Shown here in pieces: positions 1 through 9,272 of a stretch of DNA of 64,000 nucleotides. Origin of the DNA: Marinoscillum sp965229915 (GTDB lineage: Bacteria; Bacteroidota; Bacteroidia; Cytophagales; Cyclobacteriaceae); contig NZ_CBDDJZ010000001.1 of the NCBI RefSeq assembly GCF_965229915.1, forward strand, positions 1-64,000, read 5' to 3'. Every line of letters begins with the position of its first letter. Within the stretch, counting starts at the first letter, position 1. Made by a program: the position numbers and the translations under genes. The notes below the pieces were generated by a model, which was given only the letters and a program-made list of their open reading frames with translations, was not told where the DNA came from and made no database searches.

Positions 1-937
1 CCGGATCCACCTTGCTCATAGGTCATCCCAATACTCCCATTGTAGGTTGGATAGGTATCTCCATAACTTGGGTAAAGAAGATCGAATCGTTGTTTGGTGA
101 AGTAAAACCAATTATTCTCATCAAAGTACTTGGCGTGATTTTTACCAATTTGTGTTTGAAAGTCTACCTGCCAGTCGGTAATCACCTCATGCAAAGGCTC
201 AGCAGCCGGAGCAAAATAATAAGGCGAGTTTACACCTTGCTCATGAAAATCAACATGTACATGAGGCAACCACTTATTGAACTTTGCGATACGCTGTTGG
301 GTCTCAATCTGCGTTTGCCAGGCCCAGTCACGATTCAAATCAAACAAGTAGTGATTGGCTCTGCCTCCAGGCCAGTCTTCATGATGTTCCCAGCTATTGG
401 GATCTGGATTGTATGGAGAGTTCTTATGCTCCCAGTAAAAATTCACGTATCGTTCTCTACCATCAGGGTTGATGCAGGGATCAATGATCACCACTGTATT
501 TTCTAACCAATCAGCTTTACCTCCATCTCGGACCAATTCATAAATAGTAGCCATAGAAGCTTCGGTGGACACCGACTCGTTTCCGTGTACATTATAACTG
601 AGCCAAACCACGCTTACTTTATTTGCAGGAGCTCCACTTTCCAACCCGGTTCTTTTTAAATTATCCAATCTGATATCTTCCAATTTGGCCAGGTTTGCAG
701 GAGAAGAAATGTAAGCCAAATACAATGGCCGCATCTCATAAGTGCTACCATACTGTTCCAACTGCACCTTGTCTGACGAAGCAGCTACATGTTTGAAATA
801 ATCAACCAAACCTGATGGTGCCGGGAAAAGGCCTCACCCAGTTCATATCCCAAAAACTCCTCAGGTGATTTCAGTTGTGCAGAACTTGTACACACAATTA
901 CGTTGGTAGCGAATAATAAAAGTAGTCCTCTAAGCAT
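1..937 (-). pseudogene. M14 zinc carboxypeptidase, frameshifted and truncated by the window edge
   Basis: Read on the minus strand, this encodes a secreted M14-family metallocarboxypeptidase. The first 50 codons (937-785) give a signal peptide (MLRGLLLLFATNVIVC) and the family's N-terminal LGYELGEAF block, then stop. From about position 825 onward the family continues in another frame, with zinc-binding HGNE at 576-587 (HxxE), then NPDGRERY, DLNRDW and HVDFHEQG (third zinc His), and runs off at position 1. The switch lies near an AAAA run at 826-829, where one extra base would rejoin the frames. Catalytic residues in the second frame look intact, so this is either a recent frameshift mutation or a sequencing error. 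The 3' part is outside the window. The family assignment is firm; the pseudogene status is not. Confidence 0.8.
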
Positions 938-1038
938 ATAGTAATAGGTTTCTTGAAAGCTCTAAGTTAAATCAAAGCATGGCATATATTGAAGCTAATT
1001 TATTTAGTATTTAATGCTAATTATTTTAGCTTTACTCT

Positions 1039-2241
1039 ATGAAGCGATCCGGACATGCAGATTTGCCACTGCATAATGGCAAAGTACCCAGGTGGCTAGC
1101 TCAGCGAATGAGTAAACTTGGTAAAGCCATCATCGAAGCACTATTGATCGAATATGGAAAGCAAGAGGTGATAAAACGAATGAGTGATCCTGCTTGGTTT
1201 CAATCACTTGGCTGTGTGCTTGGTATGGACTGGCATTCGTCTGGTATTACCACCTCTGTCATGGGAGCACTCAAATCTTCATTGAATCCAGTGGCTCATG
1301 AGTTGGGGATTTATATATGTGGTGGTCGTGGCAAGCACAGCCGCAACACACCAGACGAACTTTTACATATTGCGCATAAAACTGGTTTGAACGGTAATGA
1401 CCTGGTGAGATCCAGCAGACTGGCAGCCAAGGTTGACAATACTGCTATTCAGGATGGTTTTCAGATTTATCTACACTCATTCGTTTTATCTGATGAAGGA
1501 GACTGGGCAGTTATCCAGCAAGGCATGAACGGAGCAAGTGGTTATGCCAGAAGGTATCACTGGCACAGCCTGGGACTGAAGAGTTTCACTGAGGAGCCTC
1601 ATCAGTTTATCTATGGTCAAAATCAAGGTGAAATACTGAACCTGACTCATCCTGATGCTGAAGTGACTAAAAAATCGATACTGGAAATAACAACCGAAGC
1701 ACCAGACAAAATGCTTCAAGAAATCAAACAGATTCGTCTACCAGCCCACCACGACGTACGCCAAAAAGATGTGGACATTAAAAGATTGGGGACCATCCTG
1801 GCTCTAGCTCAAGAGCTTCCCGCTGGCAGTTTTGAAGAATTATTATTACTACAAGGTTTGGGCCCTCGTACTTTACAATCACTTACGCTGGTAAGTGAAG
1901 TAATCTATGGTACGTCATCCAGATTTGCTGATCCAGCTCGTTTTTCCTTTGCGCATGGAGGCAAAGATGGGCATCCCTTTCCTGTTCCTACCAAGGTCTA
2001 TGATGAAAGCATCAGTGTATTGAACAAGGCTCTGGAGCGTGCCAAAATGGATCGATCTGACAAGATGAAAGCGTTTAAATCACTACATAATGCCGCTGTG
2101 AAAATGGAACAACACTTTCAACCCACAGGAAACCTAGATACTGTAATAGAACAAGAGCGTATGAACTCCTGGAAATATGGTGGGCGAACGGTAATGGGTT
2201 ACGCCCCAAAACCTGCGCTTAGTCAACTTTCGCTGTTTTAG
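1039..2241 (+). CDS. DUF763 domain-containing protein
   Basis: This 400-residue protein matches the DUF763 family from its N terminus (MKRSGHADLPLHNGKVPRWL) through a conserved central block with GGRGKHSRNTP and GMNGASGYARRYHWHS. The family is common in archaea and scattered in bacteria, and its biochemical function is unknown. Residues around 265-290 (LLLLQGLGPRTLQSL) resemble a helix-hairpin-helix DNA-binding segment, which hints at nucleic-acid work; that part is inference. There is no signal peptide or membrane segment, so it should be cytoplasmic. It is divergent from the M14 gene, and its last 4 bp overlap the convergent msrA. Confidence 0.85.
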   Translation: MKRSGHADLPLHNGKVPRWLAQRMSKLGKAIIEALLIEYGKQEVIKRMSDPAWFQSLGCVLGMDWHSSGITTSVMGALKSSLNPVAHELGIYICGGRGKHSRNTPDELLHIAHKTGLNGNDLVRSSRLAAKVDNTAIQDGFQIYLHSFVLSDEGDWAVIQQGMNGASGYARRYHWHSLGLKSFTEEPHQFIYGQNQGEILNLTHPDAEVTKKSILEITTEAPDKMLQEIKQIRLPAHHDVRQKDVDIKRLGTILALAQELPAGSFEELLLLQGLGPRTLQSLTLVSEVIYGTSSRFADPARFSFAHGGKDGHPFPVPTKVYDESISVLNKALERAKMDRSDKMKAFKSLHNAAVKMEQHFQPTGNLDTVIEQERMNSWKYGGRTVMGYAPKPALSQLSLF

Positions 2242-2780
2242 TCCTCCTTTAGTTTGTCAGGAAAGACTTCCTTAAACTTCTTGACTTTAGGTGCTACCAC
2301 AAACTGGCAGTAAGGTTGCGAGCCATTTTCGTTGTAATAATCCTGGTGGTAATCCTCAGCTGGGTAAAACGCATCAAATTTGGTAATCTCGGTTACAATT
2401 GGATCAACCCATGCACCAGATTTGTCTAGTGCTTGCTTCAATCGTTCGGCTATTTCCTTCTGCTCTTCACTGTGATAAAATATCGCTGATCGGTATTGCG
2501 TACCCACATCGTTACCCTGTCGGTTAAGAGTGGTTGGATCGTGGGTTTTCCAAAATACCTCCAAAATCTCCTCTAGTGAAACCTGTGCTGGATCGTATGT
2601 AACCTGCACTACCTCTGCATGACCTGTTTTACCTGCCACCACTTCCCGATAAAACGGGTCTTTGGTCTTGCCTCCTGAATAACCTGACACGGCTGAATGG
2701 ACTCCTTTCAATCGCTGAAAAACGGCTTCCGTGCACCAAAAACATCCAGAACCTAAAGTTATTTGCTCCATAATAGTCAT
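2238..2780 (-). CDS. msrA: Peptide-methionine (S)-S-oxide reductase MsrA
   Basis: MsrA reduces methionine-S-sulfoxide in proteins and free methionine, using thioredoxin as electron donor, and so repairs oxidative damage in the cytoplasm. The 180-residue length is typical. The catalytic GCFWCTEA motif lies at residues 12-19, with Cys13 as the sulfoxide-attacking residue. The family blocks GYSGG, HAEVVQVTYDP, FWKTHDPTTLNRQGND and YHQDYY follow in order. ATG codons at residues 1 and 4 are both possible starts. It is a single gene converging on DUF763 with a 4-bp overlap. No MsrB domain is fused to it. Confidence 0.95.
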   Translation of the reverse strand: MTIMEQITLGSGCFWCTEAVFQRLKGVHSAVSGYSGGKTKDPFYREVVAGKTGHAEVVQVTYDPAQVSLEEILEVFWKTHDPTTLNRQGNDVGTQYRSAIFYHSEEQKEIAERLKQALDKSGAWVDPIVTEITKFDAFYPAEDYHQDYYNENGSQPYCQFVVAPKVKKFKEVFPDKLKED

Positions 2781-2967
2781 TGTAAACGAAGAAAACTAAA
2801 CCTTGTATCGTTTGAAAAGGTTCGCGAATTAACTAACAATTTCAGTGTAGAACAATAGTCTTGTTCACTCAGCCCGAAATTAACCACATCCAATCCAATC
2901 TCCATCTTCGAATCTATTGGGAAAGATCAAAAGTATTCCATTAACATTACGCTGCAATCACGATTTC

Positions 2968-4059
2968 ATGAATCTATCTTCCAAGGCAATCACACTTATC
3001 ATTTTGCAGATGATCATCCTCTATGCCAGTGGTCAGCAACGTGATAGCACCAAACTCAAAGAAGATAAAACCTCAGGTATTATCGTGCTACCAGCTATTT
3101 TCTTTTCACCTGAAACCAGTCTGGGATTCGGGGTAGCAGGCATGCGCTATTTCCGCACCAGCAGCGACTCCTTAGCCCGGCCCTCCAATGTGCAGGCAGT
3201 TTTTATTTACACACTTGAGAATCAAGTCTTGGCCACCATGCCTTTTAATGTGTTTCTTAATAAAGACAAACACTGGCTCAAAGGTGAATGGGCTTATTAT
3301 ATCTACCCTTATCAGTTCTACGGTGTGGGCTCAGAAGTAGACCTGGATACCTATGAAGTCTATACTGCAGATTTTCTGAGAATGGAGACCAACTGGCTAT
3401 TCAAATTACACAGTGATTTTTATCTGGGTCCTACCATCTTTTTTGATAATTATTTCAACATTGAAGTTGATGCCAATGGTGAACTGGCAACTGGCGATAT
3501 TCTTGGCATTGAACCACAGCAAGTCTTTGGAATCGGTGGTTCATTTATACTGGACAAGCGAAACAATCTTTTCTCCCCAAGTGACGGCTACTATCTTGAA
3601 GGCCGAGTCTTACAATATGAAAACCGAGCAATTGGAGATTATAGTTTTACCGACATGTACATCGATGCGCGCAAGTATTTTTCACCAATTGATCGCACAG
3701 AAGTGGGACTGCAGTTTTACCATCAATCGATACTTGGAGACGCCCCATTTTACAACCTGGCGTTGCTTGGCGGTGGCCGGAGAATGCGTGGTTACTACCA
3801 GGGGGCTTATAGAGATCACCACCAAACCATCCTTCAAACGGAGACGAGAAGATACCTAACCAAACGCATCATTTTCAGTGCCTTTGGTGGGCTAGGAAGT
3901 ATAGCCGAAGAATTTGGTAGCTATGAGAAACTTTTGGGCAGCTATGGAGTTGGACTGAGATACGAAATCAATTCTAAGGAGAAAATCCGGATAAGGGTGG
4001 ATTACGCCAGGGGAGCGAATACCTCAGGATTCTATATCAACATCAACGAAGCATTTTGA
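2968..4059 (+). CDS. Omp85/BamA-type outer-membrane beta-barrel protein
   Basis: This 363-residue protein starts with a signal peptide (ATG at 2968, cleavage near ASGQQ) and then consists of amphipathic beta-strands of the bacterial surface antigen (D15/Omp85 barrel) type. The C-terminal part shows the family pattern LGGGRRMRGYYQGAYRD followed by a final strand with RIRVDYARG, and the chain ends in phenylalanine, as outer-membrane barrels do. No POTRA domains are visible, so it is a short stand-alone barrel rather than BamA itself. An upstream TTG at 2917 would add 17 residues before the signal peptide, so the ATG is preferred. Its stop codon overlaps the start of the MATE gene, implying co-translation. 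The substrate is unknown. Confidence 0.75.
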   Translation: MNLSSKAITLIILQMIILYASGQQRDSTKLKEDKTSGIIVLPAIFFSPETSLGFGVAGMRYFRTSSDSLARPSNVQAVFIYTLENQVLATMPFNVFLNKDKHWLKGEWAYYIYPYQFYGVGSEVDLDTYEVYTADFLRMETNWLFKLHSDFYLGPTIFFDNYFNIEVDANGELATGDILGIEPQQVFGIGGSFILDKRNNLFSPSDGYYLEGRVLQYENRAIGDYSFTDMYIDARKYFSPIDRTEVGLQFYHQSILGDAPFYNLALLGGGRRMRGYYQGAYRDHHQTILQTETRRYLTKRIIFSAFGGLGSIAEEFGSYEKLLGSYGVGLRYEINSKEKIRIRVDYARGANTSGFYININEAF

Positions 4060-5414
4060 AAAACCAAAAAAGAGATCTGACCACCGGTCCTATCCACAAA
4101 AAGCTCATCAATCTTACGCTACCAATGATGATTGGGATCATGAGTATGGTAGCTTTCAATCTGATAGACACCTATTTTGTGGGGCAGCTTGGTAGTTTGC
4201 AACTAGCAGCACTCAGCTTTACATTCCCCGTTATACTGGTGCTTTTCAGCATTGTTCAGGGGTTGGGTATTGGTGCTACAGCCTTGATCTCTAGATCAAT
4301 CGGTAAAGGTGATCGAAACAAAGCCGCCCGTGAAACCACAGACAGCCTGGTGCTAGCCGTAGTTATTGCGGGTGTTTTTATTGTCATTGGGTTATTGACT
4401 GTTGAACCCACCTTCAGACTGCTTGGTGCAAGCGATGAAATCCTCCCCTATGTGACTGAGTACATGACTATTTGGTACTTTACTTTGTTTTTCGTGATCA
4501 TTCCTTTTGTTGGCAATAGTGCCATACGTTCCACAGGTGATGCGCGCACTCCGAGTATGATCATGGTTTTCGCAGTGATCATCAATGCCATTTTGGATCC
4601 GTTATTGATTTTTGGTTACGGTCCTTTTCCTGAACTTGGCCTTCAAGGTGCGGCTATTGCCACCGCCATTTCAAGAGCCATGACCATGGTGCTTTCACTT
4701 TGGGTGCTATATCACCGAGAAAAACTGATTGTAACCAAAATACCTTCCTGGGATGTTTTGAGTGGTTGCTGGAAGGCCATTTTATACATTGGCATTCCTT
4801 CTGGATTGAGCAAGATGATTGTACCAATTACTACTGGCGTGGTTACTGCCCTTCTGGCAGAGCACGGCGAGTTTGTGGTAGCCGGATATGGGGTGGCAAC
4901 ACGAGTGGAGTTTCTAGCTATGAGTATACTCTTTGCGCTTTCCGCCTCCATTGGGCCATTTACAGGACAAAACTACGGTGCTGGAGAGGTAGGCAGAATC
5001 ACCAAAGGCGTTAATTATAGCAACGTGTTTTCAGTATGCTGGGGTCTTCTACTGGCAGCAATACTCTTCCTGCTAAACGAACCAATTGCCTCGATATTTA
5101 CCAAGGACCCAGAGGTCATTTCAGCGACCGGCTTGTACTTGAAAATCGTTTCATTTTCATTTGGATTTCAGGGGATCGTTCAGATTGTAAACAGCAACAT
5201 CAACACGCTCAACAAGCCTTTGGTAGCTTCATTGATTGTATTCATACAAATGATAGTCATTGGATTGCCTACTCTTTACCTACTGAATGATCTGAAAGGA
5301 GTCAATGGGATTTACCTGGGTATAGCTGTAATGTACCTCTGCGGTGGCCTCCTATCCGTCTGGTTCAATCAACGAATCATGAAAAATATCCATTTAAAAC
5401 CTTCATTGGTTTAG
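4056..5414 (+). CDS. MATE family efflux transporter
   Basis: This is a 452-residue inner-membrane protein with about 12 hydrophobic helices arranged as two homologous halves, as in MATE (NorM/DinF-like) cation-coupled drug or metabolite exporters. The N-terminal half shows KLINLTLPMMIGIMSM and the family block VGQLGSLQLAALS; the second half begins near FPELGLQGAAIATAISR. The only start that gives the full first helix is a TTG at 4056, which overlaps the TGA stop of the preceding barrel gene (TTGA). This suggests translational coupling of an exporter with an outer-membrane barrel. The substrate cannot be predicted. Confidence 0.92.
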   Translation: MKNQKRDLTTGPIHKKLINLTLPMMIGIMSMVAFNLIDTYFVGQLGSLQLAALSFTFPVILVLFSIVQGLGIGATALISRSIGKGDRNKAARETTDSLVLAVVIAGVFIVIGLLTVEPTFRLLGASDEILPYVTEYMTIWYFTLFFVIIPFVGNSAIRSTGDARTPSMIMVFAVIINAILDPLLIFGYGPFPELGLQGAAIATAISRAMTMVLSLWVLYHREKLIVTKIPSWDVLSGCWKAILYIGIPSGLSKMIVPITTGVVTALLAEHGEFVVAGYGVATRVEFLAMSILFALSASIGPFTGQNYGAGEVGRITKGVNYSNVFSVCWGLLLAAILFLLNEPIASIFTKDPEVISATGLYLKIVSFSFGFQGIVQIVNSNINTLNKPLVASLIVFIQMIVIGLPTLYLLNDLKGVNGIYLGIAVMYLCGGLLSVWFNQRIMKNIHLKPSLV

Positions 5415-5494
5415 TTCATCGAGAATACTGGCTTTTCCTTTCCGACTAATAGTCATTATTGTATTTTTACTAAGACACACACCTCTACATAATT

Positions 5495-5944
5495 ATGAAA
5501 GTATTAGGTCCATTAGCTAAGGAAGGAAAGATCAATCAGGATGCTAGTGTAAGAGACAGCCAGTCGATTATCATCAATGCTCCCGTAGATAAGGTATGGT
5601 CCCTGATGATTCAAATGAAGGAGTGGTCGGAATGGAATGAACATATCAAATCTGTAGAAATAGATGAGGTACGGGTTGGTGCAGATTTCAAATGGCAGAT
5701 TGATGGATCCAAAGTGCGATCAACCATACAGCAGATCAAAGAGAAAGAATTGATAAGTTGGACGGGAACGGCGATGGGAATCAAGGCAATACACATCTGG
5801 AAATTTGAAGCTGATGGTGATCAAACGATTGTTACTACTGAGGAGTCTATGCAGGGATTTCTAACGCTCTTTTTTAGTCATCAAAGGCTTCATAGTTCGT
5901 TGGTCAATTGGCTGGATCAACTACGACAAAAAGCTGAAGAATAG
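5495..5944 (+). CDS. SRPBCC (START-like) family protein
   Basis: This is a 149-residue cytoplasmic protein. From residue about 24 it shows the SRPBCC/polyketide-cyclase pattern: INAPVDKVWSLM, then WSEWNEHIKSVE, and a late strand TIVTTEESMQG. Proteins of this fold enclose a hydrophobic cavity and bind lipids or small hydrophobic molecules; the ligand here is unknown. It has its own upstream gap of 80 bp after the MATE gene, with an AT-rich TATTTTTA at 5462-5469 that loosely resembles a -7 element. No partner gene is evident. Confidence 0.8.
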   Translation: MKVLGPLAKEGKINQDASVRDSQSIIINAPVDKVWSLMIQMKEWSEWNEHIKSVEIDEVRVGADFKWQIDGSKVRSTIQQIKEKELISWTGTAMGIKAIHIWKFEADGDQTIVTTEESMQGFLTLFFSHQRLHSSLVNWLDQLRQKAEE

Positions 5945-6028
5945 TAGCGAGCTACTTTCTGCCAAGCAAACTAAAAAACAACCACGCATTAGCAATAAGG
6001 GAATTGAAAAGTTGTAACAGAACGACAT

Positions 6029-9000
6029 ATGTGGCTACATCTCAGTCCAAAAAATATTCTTCCCCTGGTTGCTGCCAATAGTAAGGTGGTAAAGCACGTC
6101 TTCTTTCTGAGTCTATTGGTACTACTCCCCTTCACTGTTTTGAGCCAGGACATTCGGCTCGATATCAACAAAAACCCGAGTCAATATGTACTAAGAAGCT
6201 GGAGTACAGAACAGGGGATGGCTTCAGAATCTACCAACGAAATCATGCAGTCGGATGACGGCTACATTTGGATAGCGACTTATGCTGGGCTTCATCGTTT
6301 TGATGGCAAAGAGTTTACCATATTCAATGGATCAAACAGCAACATTCCTTCTCCTACAGTACTCAGAGTAAAACAAGGTATAAATGGTGAAATCTGGGTT
6401 GGGTCTCAGCATGGGGTTTCCATCTATAATTCGGGTGAGTTTATCATCCCTCCAAAACTAGAATCAACACTAGACATGAGCATTGAGCAGATGCTGGTAG
6501 CAAGCAATGGAGACCTGTGGTTTAGTACCAGAACGAATGATTTGTTTAGATACAGAAACCAAGAGCTAAAAGAGTTTACAACAGATTTTGATCTATCAGA
6601 AAGCACCGTTCTCTCCATGGTCGAATCCGATGATGGATCCATTTATTTTGGAACAGATGACTCAAGGCTATTCTACTATACCATAGACGATGAGCTTAAA
6701 TTTATCCCAATTGAGACCAATGTAAACGGAATAAACACACTTTATGCCCAGAACAATACGATCTATGTGGGCACAGGAAGAGGACTATATGTTTGGAATG
6801 GCGAAAAGATCATACAACATCTTCCCATATCAGATAGGGCCATTCGCGCAGTACACGTAGATCAAAGCGATGTTATATGGCTTGGTACTATGAGTGGATT
6901 GTTTAGATGGAATCCTGAAAAAGCCAAACTGGATTCGCTTACGGAGACATCTGGTATGCCTAACAACAATGTGCGCGACATGCTGGTAGACCAAACGGGA
7001 AATTTGTGGGTGGCCACTTACCGTAATGGCTTGTTCTTTTTATCCGACGGGTCAATTGTATCTTATTCGAAAGAGGAAGGTACCAGCACCAGCATCATTG
7101 CCAATATCACTCAGATAGGTGATGACGCCTACTTGCTAGGTAATGAAAATAGCTCGCTCGATCTTCTGAAAGATGGGGTCATCTCCCCTTACAAGCCACC
7201 GATACCTATGCCGACAGCACGCCTCAAACATCTGTTTACAGACAGCCAGGGACGTGTTTGGGTCAGTACCTACGGTGGGCTATATGTACTAGATGGAAAG
7301 AATAGTCGGAAATATGCCGTAAGCAATGGATTTCCGGACAATTTTATACGAGTAAGCTTCGAAGACAGTAAGGGAAATGTTTGGGTTGGAACCAAAAATG
7401 CCGGTTTGATACGGTTCACAAACCCAGATGACTGGCAGCAAATATCCAATGAAAATGGATTAAGCTCTAATTACATCATGTCCATAGAGGAAAACAGCAA
7501 AGGACAGATCATTGTAGGAACGATCGGAGGCCTCAATATCATTGATGAGAATGACCAGATTCGGTACTTCACGGTTGACGATGGGCTTCCAGCAAGCTTC
7601 ATGTTTTCCACCTATAGCACGGATAAATACATCTGGATTACTTCCAATGACGGATTGACGGGCTACAGTCCAGAAAAGGTGGTCAACTTCAATCGCGAAA
7701 ATGGTCTGGGTGTTAACATTGTCTATGATATCCTCAAGGACGATGACGGTAATTTTTGGTTGCCCTCTGATAATTCTATTCTGAGTGTAAATATTGCAGA
7801 ACTAGAGGCTGCAGCTGAGGATCCAAATAAGTCATTCAAAGTACGCCAATTTGATAAAAGCTATGGAATGAAAAACAGTCATTGTCTTGGGGCTGCTTTG
7901 TCGCTACGTGACTCTAACGGCACCTTGTGGATACCAACCCTGGATGGAATCGTGAACCTAGACCCTCAGACCATTAACACTCCCATTTTCGAACCAAACC
8001 TGATTATTGAAAATGTCATAGCAGACAACATCAAGTTGGATCCTGAGTCGCAAATAATCGTGCCATCAGGTACCGACCGATTGCTCATCGATTTTACAGC
8101 CATTAGTTATTTGCATACGGACAGACTTCAATTTCGATACCGGCTAGATCCATTCGATCAGGAGTGGATTGTGGCGTCAAACGAGCGAAACGCCGTTTAT
8201 ACCAACTTACCACCGGGATCTTACACATTTCAGTTGCAGACAGGAATAGACGGGGCATTTACTAGCGAAATCTTAAAGAAGAAACTGACACTGGAAGCTG
8301 CCTGGTGGCAGACATTTTGGGCCAAGATATTGTTCGGGTTGGCCATAGTAGTGACAGCAGTACTTGTCTATTGGATCAGGCTACGAACCTTAACCTCTCG
8401 AAATATTTGGCTGGAAAAAACAGTATCCGAACGAACCAAAGCACTTGAGCTACAAAAACAAGAGCTCAATGAAGTGATCAAGCAGCTCAAAAATGCACAA
8501 GAACAAATGATCCAATCGGATAAAATGGCCTCATTAGGTATACTATCGGCAGGTGTAGCACATGAAATCAACAACCCGCTCAACTTTATTCAAGGCGGTG
8601 TAGAAGGTCTGGAACAGATGCTCAAAAACAGCAGCACCAAAACCGAGGAAGAATATTCGTTGCTCATAGGAGTGATTAAAGAAGGTGTGAGCAGAGCGTC
8701 CAAAATAGTCTCTAGCTTAAATGAGTTCAGTCACTCTGTGGATGAGAAAGATGTACCCTGCAACGTCCATCACATCATTAAAAACTGCTTGGTAATGATC
8801 CAGTTTCAGCTTAAAGAAGGCATTGAATTAATAGAGGATTTTACCGAGGAGGAGCTTATGGTTATCGGAAATAGCGGTAAAATACATCAGGCGTTTCTCA
8901 ACATTCTTACCAACTCTGTGCAAGCCATCAAAAAGGATGGTTTCATCAAGATCAAAACCTGGACCAGAAAGAACAAAGTAATTATAGAGATCACTGACTC

Positions 9001-9199
9001 TGGGCAAGGAATCCCCGCAGAGGATCTACCAAAGATCACCGAGCCCTTTTTCAGCACCAAAGATCCAGGAAAAGGTACCGGACTTGGACTGTCCATCACT
9101 TACTCCATCATCACCAATCACAAAGGCCAGCTTAATTATTCGTCCACTGTAGGTAAAGGCACTACGGCTCGGATTACATTACCGCTGATGAAGGCATGA
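6029..9199 (+). CDS. Two-component sensor histidine kinase with periplasmic beta-propeller (Reg_prop/Y_Y_Y)
   Basis: This 1056-residue sensor kinase has a signal anchor (residues about 20-40, ending near VLSQ), then many two-component-propeller repeats of the form G.IWIAT..GL.RFDG and NVWVGTKNAGL up to about residue 650. A Y_Y_Y domain follows (LQFRYRLDPFDQEW; YTNLPPGSYTFQLQ), then one transmembrane helix near residue 770, a coiled coil, HisKA with phospho-accepting His845 (GVAHEINNPLNF) and HATPase_c with N and G boxes (DSGQGIP, GKGTGLGLS). The propellers are expected to sense a periplasmic ligand, often a polysaccharide in related hybrids. It lacks the receiver and AraC domains of hybrid systems, and no response regulator is adjacent. 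A GTG at 6086 is an alternative start. Confidence 0.92.
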   Translation: MWLHLSPKNILPLVAANSKVVKHVFFLSLLVLLPFTVLSQDIRLDINKNPSQYVLRSWSTEQGMASESTNEIMQSDDGYIWIATYAGLHRFDGKEFTIFNGSNSNIPSPTVLRVKQGINGEIWVGSQHGVSIYNSGEFIIPPKLESTLDMSIEQMLVASNGDLWFSTRTNDLFRYRNQELKEFTTDFDLSESTVLSMVESDDGSIYFGTDDSRLFYYTIDDELKFIPIETNVNGINTLYAQNNTIYVGTGRGLYVWNGEKIIQHLPISDRAIRAVHVDQSDVIWLGTMSGLFRWNPEKAKLDSLTETSGMPNNNVRDMLVDQTGNLWVATYRNGLFFLSDGSIVSYSKEEGTSTSIIANITQIGDDAYLLGNENSSLDLLKDGVISPYKPPIPMPTARLKHLFTDSQGRVWVSTYGGLYVLDGKNSRKYAVSNGFPDNFIRVSFEDSKGNVWVGTKNAGLIRFTNPDDWQQISNENGLSSNYIMSIEENSKGQIIVGTIGGLNIIDENDQIRYFTVDDGLPASFMFSTYSTDKYIWITSNDGLTGYSPEKVVNFNRENGLGVNIVYDILKDDDGNFWLPSDNSILSVNIAELEAAAEDPNKSFKVRQFDKSYGMKNSHCLGAALSLRDSNGTLWIPTLDGIVNLDPQTINTPIFEPNLIIENVIADNIKLDPESQIIVPSGTDRLLIDFTAISYLHTDRLQFRYRLDPFDQEWIVASNERNAVYTNLPPGSYTFQLQTGIDGAFTSEILKKKLTLEAAWWQTFWAKILFGLAIVVTAVLVYWIRLRTLTSRNIWLEKTVSERTKALELQKQELNEVIKQLKNAQEQMIQSDKMASLGILSAGVAHEINNPLNFIQGGVEGLEQMLKNSSTKTEEEYSLLIGVIKEGVSRASKIVSSLNEFSHSVDEKDVPCNVHHIIKNCLVMIQFQLKEGIELIEDFTEEELMVIGNSGKIHQAFLNILTNSVQAIKKDGFIKIKTWTRKNKVIIEITDSGQGIPAEDLPKITEPFFSTKDPGKGTGLGLSITYSIITNHKGQLNYSSTVGKGTTARITLPLMKA

Positions 9200-9220
9200 T
9201 TAAGAAGTCTCTTTACCCAC

Positions 9221-9249
9221 AAAAAAAGCATGCTTTTCAGCATGCTTTA
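9221..9249 (-). terminator. Rho-independent terminator of the TPR gene
   Basis: There is a perfect 9-bp stem (225-233 with 240-248 of this kilobase, GCATGC core) with a 6-base loop. On the minus strand it is followed by a run of seven T. It lies 24 bp past the stop of the TPR gene. The plus-strand side has only a short T run, so it serves the minus strand mainly. Confidence 0.85.
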
Positions 9250-9272
9250 GTACCTTTCTAGTCTAGATTTTA

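Noticed and set aside
12..506. Plus-strand open frame at the window start
   Set aside because: It lies opposite the well-supported M14 carboxypeptidase and has no family features of its own.
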